Source: a virus. Taken from it: a stretch of 36,407 bases of DNA. The notes under the pieces were generated by a model, which saw only the letters and a program-made list of their open reading frames with translations, was not told where the DNA came from and made no database searches. Of this stretch, positions 9,063-16,189 are shown piece after piece. Numbering within the stretch: position 1 is the first letter of the stretch; each line of letters opens with the position of its first letter. The stretch covers positions 1-36,407 of the IMG/VR virus record IMGVR_UViG_3300004805_000018; one strand, written 5' to 3'. The position numbers and the translations under genes are program-made.

Positions 9063-9557
9063 ATGGCATTACCATCAAAAGTTTTAGCAGGGTTCACAGC
9101 ATCCCTATATATCCAGCCAACAGCAACACCAACAGCGTTGACATTGGCACAATTATCAACATTAGCAAGCGTTTCAGCAATTGCGGTGTCAGGCAATTTA
9201 TTGAATGTGGAAGCAATCCCTGCGTTTGGTCAAGATGATGCCGTTGCTTCATTTAGCGTTGCTGGTAGCCGTCAATCAGACAAAATCCCAACACAAACAG
9301 CACCAACTTCATTAACAATTACTGCACCTTGGAATCCAAGTGATGCAAACTTATTATTAATTCGCGGTGATGCTTACAGCGGTGTTATTGATAGAACATT
9401 TGTAATTGCCGCAACAGATGGCACAAACATTGTTTATTACGCATTTAATGCGCGTGTATCAGAATTTAAAATTGATGCTCAACCATCTGCTGAAGCAAAA
9501 GCAGTATTCACAGTTCATCCGCGTGGCAACCTATATGGTTGGTCTAACAACGCTTAA
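9063..9557 (+). CDS. Major tail tube protein, copy 1
   Basis: A 164-residue protein, one of two tandem paralogues. Its position (after the tail terminator, before the chaperone and tape measure genes) and its size mark it as a major tail tube subunit. The two copies share an almost identical start (MALP-KVLAGFTASL), the AFGQDDAVASFSVAG core, SDKIPTQ, TAPWNPSDA-LLLIRGDAYSG and the end IDAQPSAEAKAVFT-HPRGN-YGWSN. A 42-base gap with AAGGAA before the ATG separates it from the previous gene. I do not recognise a named Pfam family with certainty. Confidence 0.75.
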   Translation: MALPSKVLAGFTASLYIQPTATPTALTLAQLSTLASVSAIAVSGNLLNVEAIPAFGQDDAVASFSVAGSRQSDKIPTQTAPTSLTITAPWNPSDANLLLIRGDAYSGVIDRTFVIAATDGTNIVYYAFNARVSEFKIDAQPSAEAKAVFTVHPRGNLYGWSNNA

Positions 9558-9572
9558 TTAAGGGGATTAATC

Positions 9573-10091
9573 ATGGCATTACCTAATAAAGTTTTAGCAG
9601 GATTTACCGCATCATTATGGATGCAAACAGGAACAACACCAACAACATTAACAACTGCCAATCTATCAGTGTGGACAGCGCAAGTTGCAACTATTGTTGG
9701 CACAGTTGCAAACGGCACGGGGGCGGCTGGAACAGCATTAAATGTGGAAGCCGTGCCAGCATTTGGACAAGATGATGCAGTTGCATCATTTAGTGTTGCA
9801 GGCGCACGCCAAAGCGATAAAATTCCAACGCAAAACGCACCAACATCCCTTACAGTTACAGCCCCATGGAATCCATCTGATGCGGCATTGTTATTGATTC
9901 GTGGCGATGCTTACAGCGGTTCAGTTGATAGGACTTTTGTTATTGCGGCATCTGATAGCACAACAACTGTTGCTTATGCTTTCAATGGTCGTGTAAGTGA
10001 ATTTAAGATTGATGCTCAACCAAGTGCTGAAGCCAAAGCGGTGTTTACAATTCACCCTCGTGGCAATCAGTACGGTTGGTCAAATACATAA
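9573..10091 (+). CDS. Major tail tube protein, copy 2
   Basis: A 172-residue paralogue of the preceding tube protein, starting 15 bases after its stop with the ribosome site AAGGGGA. The main differences are in the first 60 residues, where this copy has an 8-residue longer Gly/Ala-rich loop (VANGTGAAGTA) before LNVEAVPAFGQDD. The rest of the core is highly alike, which points to a tandem duplication. The two may mix in the tube, or one may form a surface-decorated version. The nucleotide sequences have drifted at many codon third positions, so the duplication is not very recent. Confidence 0.75.
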   Translation: MALPNKVLAGFTASLWMQTGTTPTTLTTANLSVWTAQVATIVGTVANGTGAAGTALNVEAVPAFGQDDAVASFSVAGARQSDKIPTQNAPTSLTVTAPWNPSDAALLLIRGDAYSGSVDRTFVIAASDSTTTVAYAFNGRVSEFKIDAQPSAEAKAVFTIHPRGNQYGWSNT

Positions 10092-10104
10092 TGATTTAAC
10101 AAGC

Positions 10105-10145
10105 CCTGCCGTCAATCAACTGCTAACATAGAGGGAAACGGCAGG
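10105..10145 (+). other. Inverted repeat / RNA hairpin after the tail tube genes
   Basis: CCTGCCGT at 10105-10112 is the exact reverse complement of ACGGCAGG at 10138-10145, with a 25-base loop. It fills the 70-base gap after the highly expressed tail tube genes. There is no T run after it, so it is not a standard terminator. It could protect the 3' end of a processed tail tube message. Confidence 0.4.
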
Positions 10146-10161
10146 CAACAAAGGATAAGAC

Positions 10162-10392
10162 ATGACAGAAACAAAAATAAATTCAAATAGTGATTTGCTT
10201 GGTTTTCTTGTAATGAAAATGGCAAGCGACAAAAAAGACTGGTTTGGGTTTCCCGAACAGCGCGTGACGGGCATTAATCTTGTCCATGAAATTGCAAAAA
10301 ATCATGCGGATAAAATGTCACCGCAAGATGTTGTTTTGTATGTCAAAGAATTAAATGATGCTATTTACCAAGGTTTTATTAAGGTGCGATAA
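10162..10392 (+). CDS. Small hypothetical protein in the tail module
   Basis: A 76-residue charged protein without a membrane segment, not recognised. The sequence is predicted to be mostly helical (LLGFLVMKMASDKKD near the start, a C-terminal helix VVLYVKELNDAIYQGF). The ribosome site AAGGATAAG precedes the ATG and the stop overlaps the next start by TAATG, so it is a real, coupled gene. Placed between tail tube and tail completion genes, it may help tail assembly, but nothing in the sequence shows how. Confidence 0.65.
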   Translation: MTETKINSNSDLLGFLVMKMASDKKDWFGFPEQRVTGINLVHEIAKNHADKMSPQDVVLYVKELNDAIYQGFIKVR

Positions 10393-11039
10393 TGGCAAGC
10401 CCAAAACAAATAAATCCTAATGCTCAAACATTTGCTATTACTGGCATGGAAGAAACTTTGGCTGTTTTTCAACAATTAGCCGAGGAAATTGGTGATAAAA
10501 AAAAGTCATCCAAGATTTTAATAAACGCCTGCAAGGAAGCATTAGCCCCAGTTTTGGGAATGGCAAAAATGTTAGCCCCTAAAGGTGAAACGCATTTACT
10601 TTCTAATTCATTAACTATTGTTGGTAGAAGACCAACTAGCAAAGACAGAAAATCTAAATATGTATCATCAACTGATACAGTAATTGCAATTGTTACAACA
10701 AAAAGCATTCCAATTAAATATAAAAAACAATTCAATGCAACGCATTCTAGTTTATTAACCGATTATTCCCGTTCAGTAAAAGGCTCGGAATTTAGAAATA
10801 TTACACATAAACAAATTCGTTCACACCAAAAAAAGTTTTATGCTGGCATTGGCATACCTTATGATGGTCGCGCACCAGCAATGGAATGGGGAACAAAAAC
10901 AGAATTTGGAACAGCACATAATAGTGCTAGACCATTTATGCGCCCTGCAATGGATTTAAAGGGTGAGGAAGCCGCCAATAAACTTGGTGCAATTTTAATG
11001 AAACATATAGAACAATATAGGAGTAAGAATATAAAATGA
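10392..11039 (+). CDS. HK97 gp10-like tail completion protein
   Basis: A 215-residue protein of the HK97-gp10 type. The family signature is the C-terminal region with EFGTAHNSARPFMRPAMD at about residues 174-191, followed by a helix. The N-terminal half has the helical ITGMEETLAVFQQLAEEI stretch common in the family. The middle is longer and more basic than usual (about residues 85-150). It should take part in finishing the head-proximal tail end. In most siphoviruses this gene lies before the tail tube gene, but here it comes after both tube copies. The ends overlap the neighbours (TAATG upstream, ATGA downstream). Confidence 0.75.
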   Translation: MASPKQINPNAQTFAITGMEETLAVFQQLAEEIGDKKKSSKILINACKEALAPVLGMAKMLAPKGETHLLSNSLTIVGRRPTSKDRKSKYVSSTDTVIAIVTTKSIPIKYKKQFNATHSSLLTDYSRSVKGSEFRNITHKQIRSHQKKFYAGIGIPYDGRAPAMEWGTKTEFGTAHNSARPFMRPAMDLKGEEAANKLGAILMKHIEQYRSKNIK

Positions 11040-11515
11040 GTAAATTAGCATCCGCACTTGGGCAAAAATATCAAGACCATCGTCTTTCAGTTATAACCCG
11101 TCAATTTGTATTGGGTGACCATACTTTTAAAGTGCGTGTTCCAAGCGCATGGGAAATTGAAAACATTTATAATTATTTTAAAAATCCCAATGAAAATGAT
11201 ATTCAAAAAAATTATGATGAATTAACAAAATCATTAATTGAATTAAAAGAATCAGCCGATGATACTGTTCAATATTTGGATAATGACATTATTGTTGATG
11301 GTCGTTCAATGAAAGAAGCGGCAAAAAACAAAACTGTTTTACAATATCGCATAACAGAATATATCAAACTTTTAATTCCCGAAAATGGGGAAACGCTTGA
11401 AAATTTGGAATATAAAGATGTTGACGAAGAATGGTCATTGGCTATTCAGTTAAGCATTGTTGACAAAATTAATGAAGTAATATCACCCAACTATAAAGAA
11501 ATTCGGGAAAAGTAA
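11036..11515 (+). CDS. Tail assembly chaperone, first frame (G-like)
   Basis: A 159-residue acidic protein lying just before the tape measure gene, the place of lambda gene G. It is mostly helical after residue 40. Lambda-type chaperones coat the tape measure protein and recruit tube subunits. The gene ends with the codons GAA AAG TAA at 11507-11515. The -1 frame is open from 11497 through this point to 11856, so a fraction of ribosomes probably shift to give a longer G-T product. The start overlaps the previous stop by ATGA. Confidence 0.8.
   Translation: MSKLASALGQKYQDHRLSVITRQFVLGDHTFKVRVPSAWEIENIYNYFKNPNENDIQKNYDELTKSLIELKESADDTVQYLDNDIIVDGRSMKEAAKNKTVLQYRITEYIKLLIPENGETLENLEYKDVDEEWSLAIQLSIVDKINEVISPNYKEIREK
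11506..11515 (+). promoter_or_regulatory. Probable -1 ribosomal frameshift site
   Basis: The zero-frame codons GAA (11507-11509) and AAG (11510-11512) come right before the TAA stop. Shifting back one base would place the two tRNAs on GGA and AAA, tolerable for the first (one G-U at the middle) and perfect for the second. Lambda uses GGGAAAG at the same place. Here the run is GGGAAAAG in a different phase. A small hairpin (11537-11542 with 11546-11551) lies downstream, further away than usual. Confidence 0.55.
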
Positions 11516-11856
11516 CAGGCTCATTAAGGGCGCAAGTAAGGGCATCCCTTATCTTTAATGGGCATACAACCGAAAGTATTGATGCAATAGATGAATCAAC
11601 CATGAATGAAATCATGGTGATGTATTCTGATGGAATTATTGGAAACCAAGGAATAATAAGTGGAATTGGGGCATTAACCGCTGGCGTGTTTAATTATATG
11701 AGAAGTGGCAATTCACCGCCCTATTCATTAAAGCAAGTTTTAGGGAATAGTTATGGTTATATATTCTCGGAAATAGAAACAAATCCTGATGATGCTTTGT
11801 TATTGTTTATGACACAAGCAAAAGGATTTAGCATGGACAAATTTAATAAGGAATAA
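11512..11856 (+). CDS. Tail assembly chaperone, second frame (T-like extension)
   Basis: This is the -1 frame extension of the upstream chaperone gene. It reads VTGSLRAQVRASLIF from 11512, continues through IDAIDESTMNEIMVMYSDGIIGNQG, and ends with an AGVFNYMRSGNSPPYSLKQVLG segment. The pattern of a short Arg-rich helix, then D-D-E-T-N-MYADG-IG type residues and FNYLR-PPY is one I associate with second-half tail chaperones. The first ATG in this frame (11602) has no ribosome site, and about 30 conserved-looking codons lie open upstream of it, so separate initiation is unlikely. The product should be a G-T fusion of about 273 residues made at low frequency. Confidence 0.7.
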   Translation, partial: VTGSLRAQVRASLIFNGHTTESIDAIDESTMNEIMVMYSDGIIGNQGIISGIGALTAGVFNYMRSGNSPPYSLKQVLGNSYGYIFSEIETNPDDALLLFMTQAKGFSMDKFNKE

Positions 11857-11858
11857 TC

Positions 11859-14441
11859 ATGTCATTAGTTTCAAGGCTTGGCATTGTTTTAGGTTTAGAT
11901 TCAGCCGAATTTAGTGCTGGTCTTGGCAAGGCTGAAAGTAGTCTTGGAAAATTTGGCACATCCTCATTAGCGGCTGGTGTTTCTGTTGCGGCAATTGGCA
12001 CGGCATTCATAAGTGCGGCATCAAGCGCAGTTATGTTTGCTGATGGCATTAATGATATAGCCCAAGCAAATAATTTAGCAGTTAGTTCAGTTTTAGAATT
12101 TACACAAGCCCTTTCTGTTAGTGGTGGTCATGCTGAAAATGCAACAAAACTTCTTTCAAGTTTAACCAACAAAATAGATGAAGCCGCTGGTGGCTCTCAA
12201 AAAACTCGCGATAGATTTAAAGAGTTAGGCATATCACTTAAAGATTTAGGCACTTTAAGCGAACAGGATTTGCTTGAAAAAACCATTCAAGGTTTAGCAC
12301 AAATTCCTGACACAATACATCGTAATGCTTTGGCATTTGAAATATTTGGCAAAGCAATTAAAGGCGTTGACATTGTTGGTTTTAATGAACAATTGCAAGC
12401 CCTTAAAGGCACGGGCGCGGATGCAGATAAGCCATTTTCAGATATTGGCGATTCATTAGATAGACTTGATGTATTAAGTCGCAAAATGAAAACTGATATG
12501 GCAATTGGTATTGCTGAACCATTAAAAATTGCAACTGAAGCTGTATCAAATTTTTATGATTGGCTTACTAAAATAAACGGCTGGTTGGAAAACCATACAG
12601 GCGGTTTTAATTTGTGGGATTTTATATTGCCTTGGAAGGGTGCGGTAAAATATGACACAAAGATTGCTGAATGGATAGCCGCAAAACGCAAGGCAATGCA
12701 AGATGATGCCAATTCAGGACATTACACGCCAATTGATACAATGGTTCATCCTGATTATGGAAGCGCATCCGACCCTAATAAAAGAACAATAGCACAAACG
12801 CCCGAACAAATTGCCGCGGCAAAAAAACTTGCTGATGAATACAAAAAGCAATCAGAAGCATTGTCGCAACAAGAATTACAAATTCAAAGGCAAATAGATG
12901 GGATTGGATTAGAGCAAACTGGCTATGAAAAATTAGCTATTGAATTTGAAAAAGGTGGTAAATATTATCAGTTGCGTGGGACTGCCGAAGAAAAAACCAT
13001 ACTAAATCAACAAAAGATTTTAGACCAAAAAACGCAAGAATATAAACGCGCCCAAGCACTTGCCCAATTGCAAATTCAAGCGGCTAAAACCTATCAAACT
13101 CAACTTGATTCTGCAAATCTTGAAAAGGATAGATTAGATTATGCCACATCATTAGTTGGTCAATCCGATGCTCAAATTGCAAAAGCATTGGAATTATTTG
13201 ATGTTGAAAAAGAAATTATCAAGCTGAAAAAAGATAATCCCGCCATGACTGATAGGGATTTAGAAGCAATTAAAGCGGCAAAAATTGCCGCAATTAATGC
13301 TAAAGAATTAAACAGCAAATCCAAGATTTATCAAACTACTTTAGACACAATTCAATTAGAGCAGGACAGAATTGATTACGCTTCAACATTAGTTGGACAA
13401 GCTGATTCACAAGTTAATAAAGCAATGGCTTTATATGATGTTGAAAAGGAAATGATTAAATTAAAAAAAGATAATCCATCAATGTCTGATGCTGAAATAG
13501 CAAAAATTAAAGCTGGAAAAGTTGCTCTTATTAACTCACAAGAATTAACCAACCAAGCAAAATTTTATCAAACAACTATGGAAACCGCACAACTTGAAAA
13601 AGAAAGAATAGATTATGCAACAACATTAATTGGAATGTCTGATTCTCAAGTGCAAAAAGCAATGGCTTTATATGATGTTGAAAAAGAAATGATAAAGATT
13701 AAAAAAGAAAATCCAAATATGAAACAAGAAGAATTGGATAATATTAGAGCAGTTAAAGTTGCAACTATTGAATCGCAAGAAACCAATACACGCGCATCCA
13801 AAACATTTCAAGCGGGATGGGATAAGGCATGGTCAAACTATAAAGAAAGGGCTTTAGATTCTGCCGCAATTGCACAGAAAGGGTTTGATAGCATGACATC
13901 AAGCATGGAATCAGCCTTGGATAATTTTGTTTCAACTGGCAAACTATCATTTTCAAGTTTGGCGCAATCAATTATTCAAGATTTAATTAAAATTCAATTA
14001 AAAGCGCAAGTAACGGGATTGTTTAGTTTGCTAACAGGTGGCGCAGGCGCAAGTGGCGGTGGTTTAAATGATATGTTTAGTGGAATATGGGGGTCAGCCC
14101 CATTAGGCGAAGCAGGGACAGGTTCGGGCATTGCGGGCTTCTTATCAGGGTTGGGATTTGCTGATGGTGGTTCACCGCCAATTGGTAAGGCAAGTTTGGT
14201 TGGTGAAAGAGGCGCGGAATTATTTATTCCCAAAACCGCAGGAACAATTATTCCAAACAATCAATTGTCTTCAATGATGGGCAATCAACCCCAAGTCGTT
14301 TATAATGCACCATATATTGCAAATTTGCAGACCATTGATTCTAAATCATTTGAACAGCGTTTATATCAATCGTCAGGGGCAGTTTGGGCGGCAAATGCTT
14401 ATGCCAATAAATCAATGGCAACGACAGGTGGCAGAACATGA
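11859..14441 (+). CDS. Tape measure protein, lambda-type
   Basis: An 860-residue protein, the length ruler of the tail. It starts with a short basic/Ala-Gly region and a hydrophobic helix (about residues 36-62). The middle is helical and highly charged with three exact-period 79-residue repeats (about residues 410-646). The C-terminal part has the lambda tape-measure C domain (DKAWSNYKERALDSAA, SFSSLAQSIIQDLIKIQLKAQ) and a Gly-rich hydrophobic section with LVGERGAELFIPKTAGTIIP near the end. At about 0.15 nm per residue such a protein would set a tail of roughly 130 nm (an estimate from family behaviour). The start has AAGGAA at good spacing. The stop overlaps the next gene by ATGA. Confidence 0.92.
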   Translation: MSLVSRLGIVLGLDSAEFSAGLGKAESSLGKFGTSSLAAGVSVAAIGTAFISAASSAVMFADGINDIAQANNLAVSSVLEFTQALSVSGGHAENATKLLSSLTNKIDEAAGGSQKTRDRFKELGISLKDLGTLSEQDLLEKTIQGLAQIPDTIHRNALAFEIFGKAIKGVDIVGFNEQLQALKGTGADADKPFSDIGDSLDRLDVLSRKMKTDMAIGIAEPLKIATEAVSNFYDWLTKINGWLENHTGGFNLWDFILPWKGAVKYDTKIAEWIAAKRKAMQDDANSGHYTPIDTMVHPDYGSASDPNKRTIAQTPEQIAAAKKLADEYKKQSEALSQQELQIQRQIDGIGLEQTGYEKLAIEFEKGGKYYQLRGTAEEKTILNQQKILDQKTQEYKRAQALAQLQIQAAKTYQTQLDSANLEKDRLDYATSLVGQSDAQIAKALELFDVEKEIIKLKKDNPAMTDRDLEAIKAAKIAAINAKELNSKSKIYQTTLDTIQLEQDRIDYASTLVGQADSQVNKAMALYDVEKEMIKLKKDNPSMSDAEIAKIKAGKVALINSQELTNQAKFYQTTMETAQLEKERIDYATTLIGMSDSQVQKAMALYDVEKEMIKIKKENPNMKQEELDNIRAVKVATIESQETNTRASKTFQAGWDKAWSNYKERALDSAAIAQKGFDSMTSSMESALDNFVSTGKLSFSSLAQSIIQDLIKIQLKAQVTGLFSLLTGGAGASGGGLNDMFSGIWGSAPLGEAGTGSGIAGFLSGLGFADGGSPPIGKASLVGERGAELFIPKTAGTIIPNNQLSSMMGNQPQVVYNAPYIANLQTIDSKSFEQRLYQSSGAVWAANAYANKSMATTGGRT
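13089..13802 (+). repeat. Three tandem 237-bp repeats in the tape measure gene
   Basis: The codon for Tyr in the YQT motif recurs at 13092, 13329 and 13566, an exact 237-base (79-residue) step. Each unit has the same order: YQTxx, LExxRxDYAxxLxGxxDxQ, KAxxLYDVEKExIKxKKxNP, then a charged helix and a K-A-I-N-x-E end. Copies differ at many positions, so they have diverged under selection. A degenerate fourth start (KTFQ) follows at about 13800. Confidence 0.9.
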
Positions 14442-15097
14442 GTTTCCAAGACATTTTAGAAATCAGTCAATCAATTGGCGTTAATGACCATCGCGTTGTT
14501 GGACAGCAAGTTAGCCGTTCAGGACAAGTTACTGTTGCACAATATGTGACAGCCGTGCCATTTGTATTTACAGTTAAACCACATAATTTTTTATACTATC
14601 CACAGGCAAGAAAAATTCTTAATGATTTAAGAATTTTAGACAGGCAAATTCCTGATTCAATTTATTTTAATAGCATAAATTTAAAATGGTTTACTGCTAA
14701 TCAAGGACAATTAACAACATTACAATATAATTCATTGCAACTTAATGCCATTCCAGCCGCCAATTCAACAATTTTTGTAATGAAAAATTTACCATCGGTT
14801 TCTGCTGGAACAATTATATTTAAAGAGGGTGATTATGTAATGGTTGGAAGTTATCCCTATATAGTAACAAATGAAGTTGACAGGGGGTCGGGAACAACTG
14901 TTAATGTAAATGTTCACCGACCAATTATTATTGATTTATCTGTAACTGTTGGTTCAGTTATTTATAGTGGAAACAATGTTTCATTTTATGTAATGATGGA
15001 ATCATATCCAACTTATACTTTAATTCCAATGACTAATGGCGCATGGATTCAATGGGATTCTGATTTTGTTTTTAGAGAAGCAATAGGACAACCATAA
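14438..15097 (+). CDS. Tail protein (distal tail-like by position)
   Basis: A 219-residue, mostly beta-strand protein directly after the tape measure gene, where siphoviruses encode the distal tail or minor tail proteins joining tube and tip. The sequence contains SRSGQVTVAQYVTAVPFVF near the start and a C-terminal end WIQWDSDFVFREAIGQP. I do not recognise a named family with certainty. The gene overlaps tape measure (ATGA) and the next tail gene (TAATG), so the trio is translated together. Confidence 0.6.
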   Translation: MSFQDILEISQSIGVNDHRVVGQQVSRSGQVTVAQYVTAVPFVFTVKPHNFLYYPQARKILNDLRILDRQIPDSIYFNSINLKWFTANQGQLTTLQYNSLQLNAIPAANSTIFVMKNLPSVSAGTIIFKEGDYVMVGSYPYIVTNEVDRGSGTTVNVNVHRPIIIDLSVTVGSVIYSGNNVSFYVMMESYPTYTLIPMTNGAWIQWDSDFVFREAIGQP

Positions 15098-15744
15098 TGG
15101 CAACAACAATTGCGGCAATCAACAATAATCCAAACATAACACATTCTGAATTTATCAGATTGACTATGACAACTGGCACTTATACTTTTTGTTCAGCGGC
15201 ATCACCAATAACTGTGGCTGGGGTTACTTATACAGGGCTTGGTTCATTGCTTTCAATTAGCAATGTAACTCAAGATGTAAAATCAACAAGCAAAGATTTA
15301 ACCATTTCACTTGCTGGCGTTGATGGTGTCAATGTTGGACTTGTATTACAAAATGATATTAAAGGAAGCACAGTTGAGGTTTGGCGTGGTTTTTTTAATG
15401 GCAACAATCAAATTTTAACTATTGGTGGAGTTTTACAATTTTTTAAACGCTATCAAGGAATTGTTAATAACATTAACATTCAAGAAACTTTTGATGACCA
15501 ATTAAGACGCAGAATTGCAACTGTTTCAATTTCTTGCGCTTCATTTAAAGTTGTTTTACAAAATAGAATATCGGGCGAAAAAACAACATCAACATTGTGG
15601 CAAAATAAGCATCCTAATGACACATCAATGAATCGTGTTGCAGTTATCACAGCGCAATATTTTGATTTTGGTAAAGCCCCAACTGGTGGTGGACAGCCAA
15701 CCCCAACAGCCCCAGCAAATTATTCCGCAGGAAGTTTAGGTTGA
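15097..15744 (+). CDS. Tail protein, hub/upstream-of-tip type
   Basis: A 215-residue beta-rich protein. It has a pattern often seen just upstream of phage tail tip genes: an N-terminal FIRLTMTTGTYTFCSAASP strand pair, VAGVTYTGLGSLLSISNVTQ, IKGSTVEVWRGFF and a C-terminal NKHPNDTSMNRVA followed by FDFGK. The last 20 residues are Gly/Pro/Thr-rich. It probably forms part of the tail tip or baseplate hub, linking distal tail protein and tip. Family not named with confidence. The start overlaps the preceding stop (TAATG) and the end overlaps the GNAT start (TTGA). Confidence 0.6.
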   Translation: MATTIAAINNNPNITHSEFIRLTMTTGTYTFCSAASPITVAGVTYTGLGSLLSISNVTQDVKSTSKDLTISLAGVDGVNVGLVLQNDIKGSTVEVWRGFFNGNNQILTIGGVLQFFKRYQGIVNNINIQETFDDQLRRRIATVSISCASFKVVLQNRISGEKTTSTLWQNKHPNDTSMNRVAVITAQYFDFGKAPTGGGQPTPTAPANYSAGSLG

Positions 15745-16187
15745 TAAGAAAAGCAAATAAATTTGATATCCCAATTTTGGCTGAATTTATGCGACACTAT
15801 GCCGCAGAATCACCAGTTAAAATTTTAAATAATGCTGAACATCACGATGATAATTATATTGCTAATTTATTAAATAGCATTATAGCAGGGCGTGGATTTA
15901 TATTAGTTGATGACGAAATAAATGGAATGATTGCGGCAATAATAACGCCCAATATTTGGTGTCAAAAAGTATTGGAATTGCATGAATTGGCTTGGTGGAT
16001 TAAGCCCGAACATCGCAACTGGATATTAGGTGGCAGGCTTTGGAAAGCATTTAATGATGAAGCGGATAAAATGCTAAAAGAAAATCGCGTGCAATTAGTA
16101 ATGGTTACAAAAATGGCAACATCGCCTGATTTAAACTATGAAAAACGCGGTTTTAAATTATTAGATATGAATTATTTTAAGGAATAA
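15741..16187 (+). CDS. GNAT-family N-acetyltransferase
   Basis: A 148-residue acetyltransferase of the GNAT fold: N-terminal IRKANKFDIPILAEFM helix pair, the strand FILVDDEINGMIAAIITP (residues about 53-70), the strand LHELAWWIKPEHR and the acetyl-CoA loop region HRNWILGGRLWKAF at residues 91-104, and the late MATSPDLNYEKRGFK segment in which Tyr, Arg and Gly are typical. The substrate is unknown. It starts at TTG 15741 in a TTGA overlap with the previous tail gene; AGGAAG lies upstream. Placed between two tail genes, it may acetylate a virion or host surface component, or be a passenger. Confidence 0.8.
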   Translation: MIRKANKFDIPILAEFMRHYAAESPVKILNNAEHHDDNYIANLLNSIIAGRGFILVDDEINGMIAAIITPNIWCQKVLELHELAWWIKPEHRNWILGGRLWKAFNDEADKMLKENRVQLVMVTKMATSPDLNYEKRGFKLLDMNYFKE

Positions 16188-16189
16188 AA

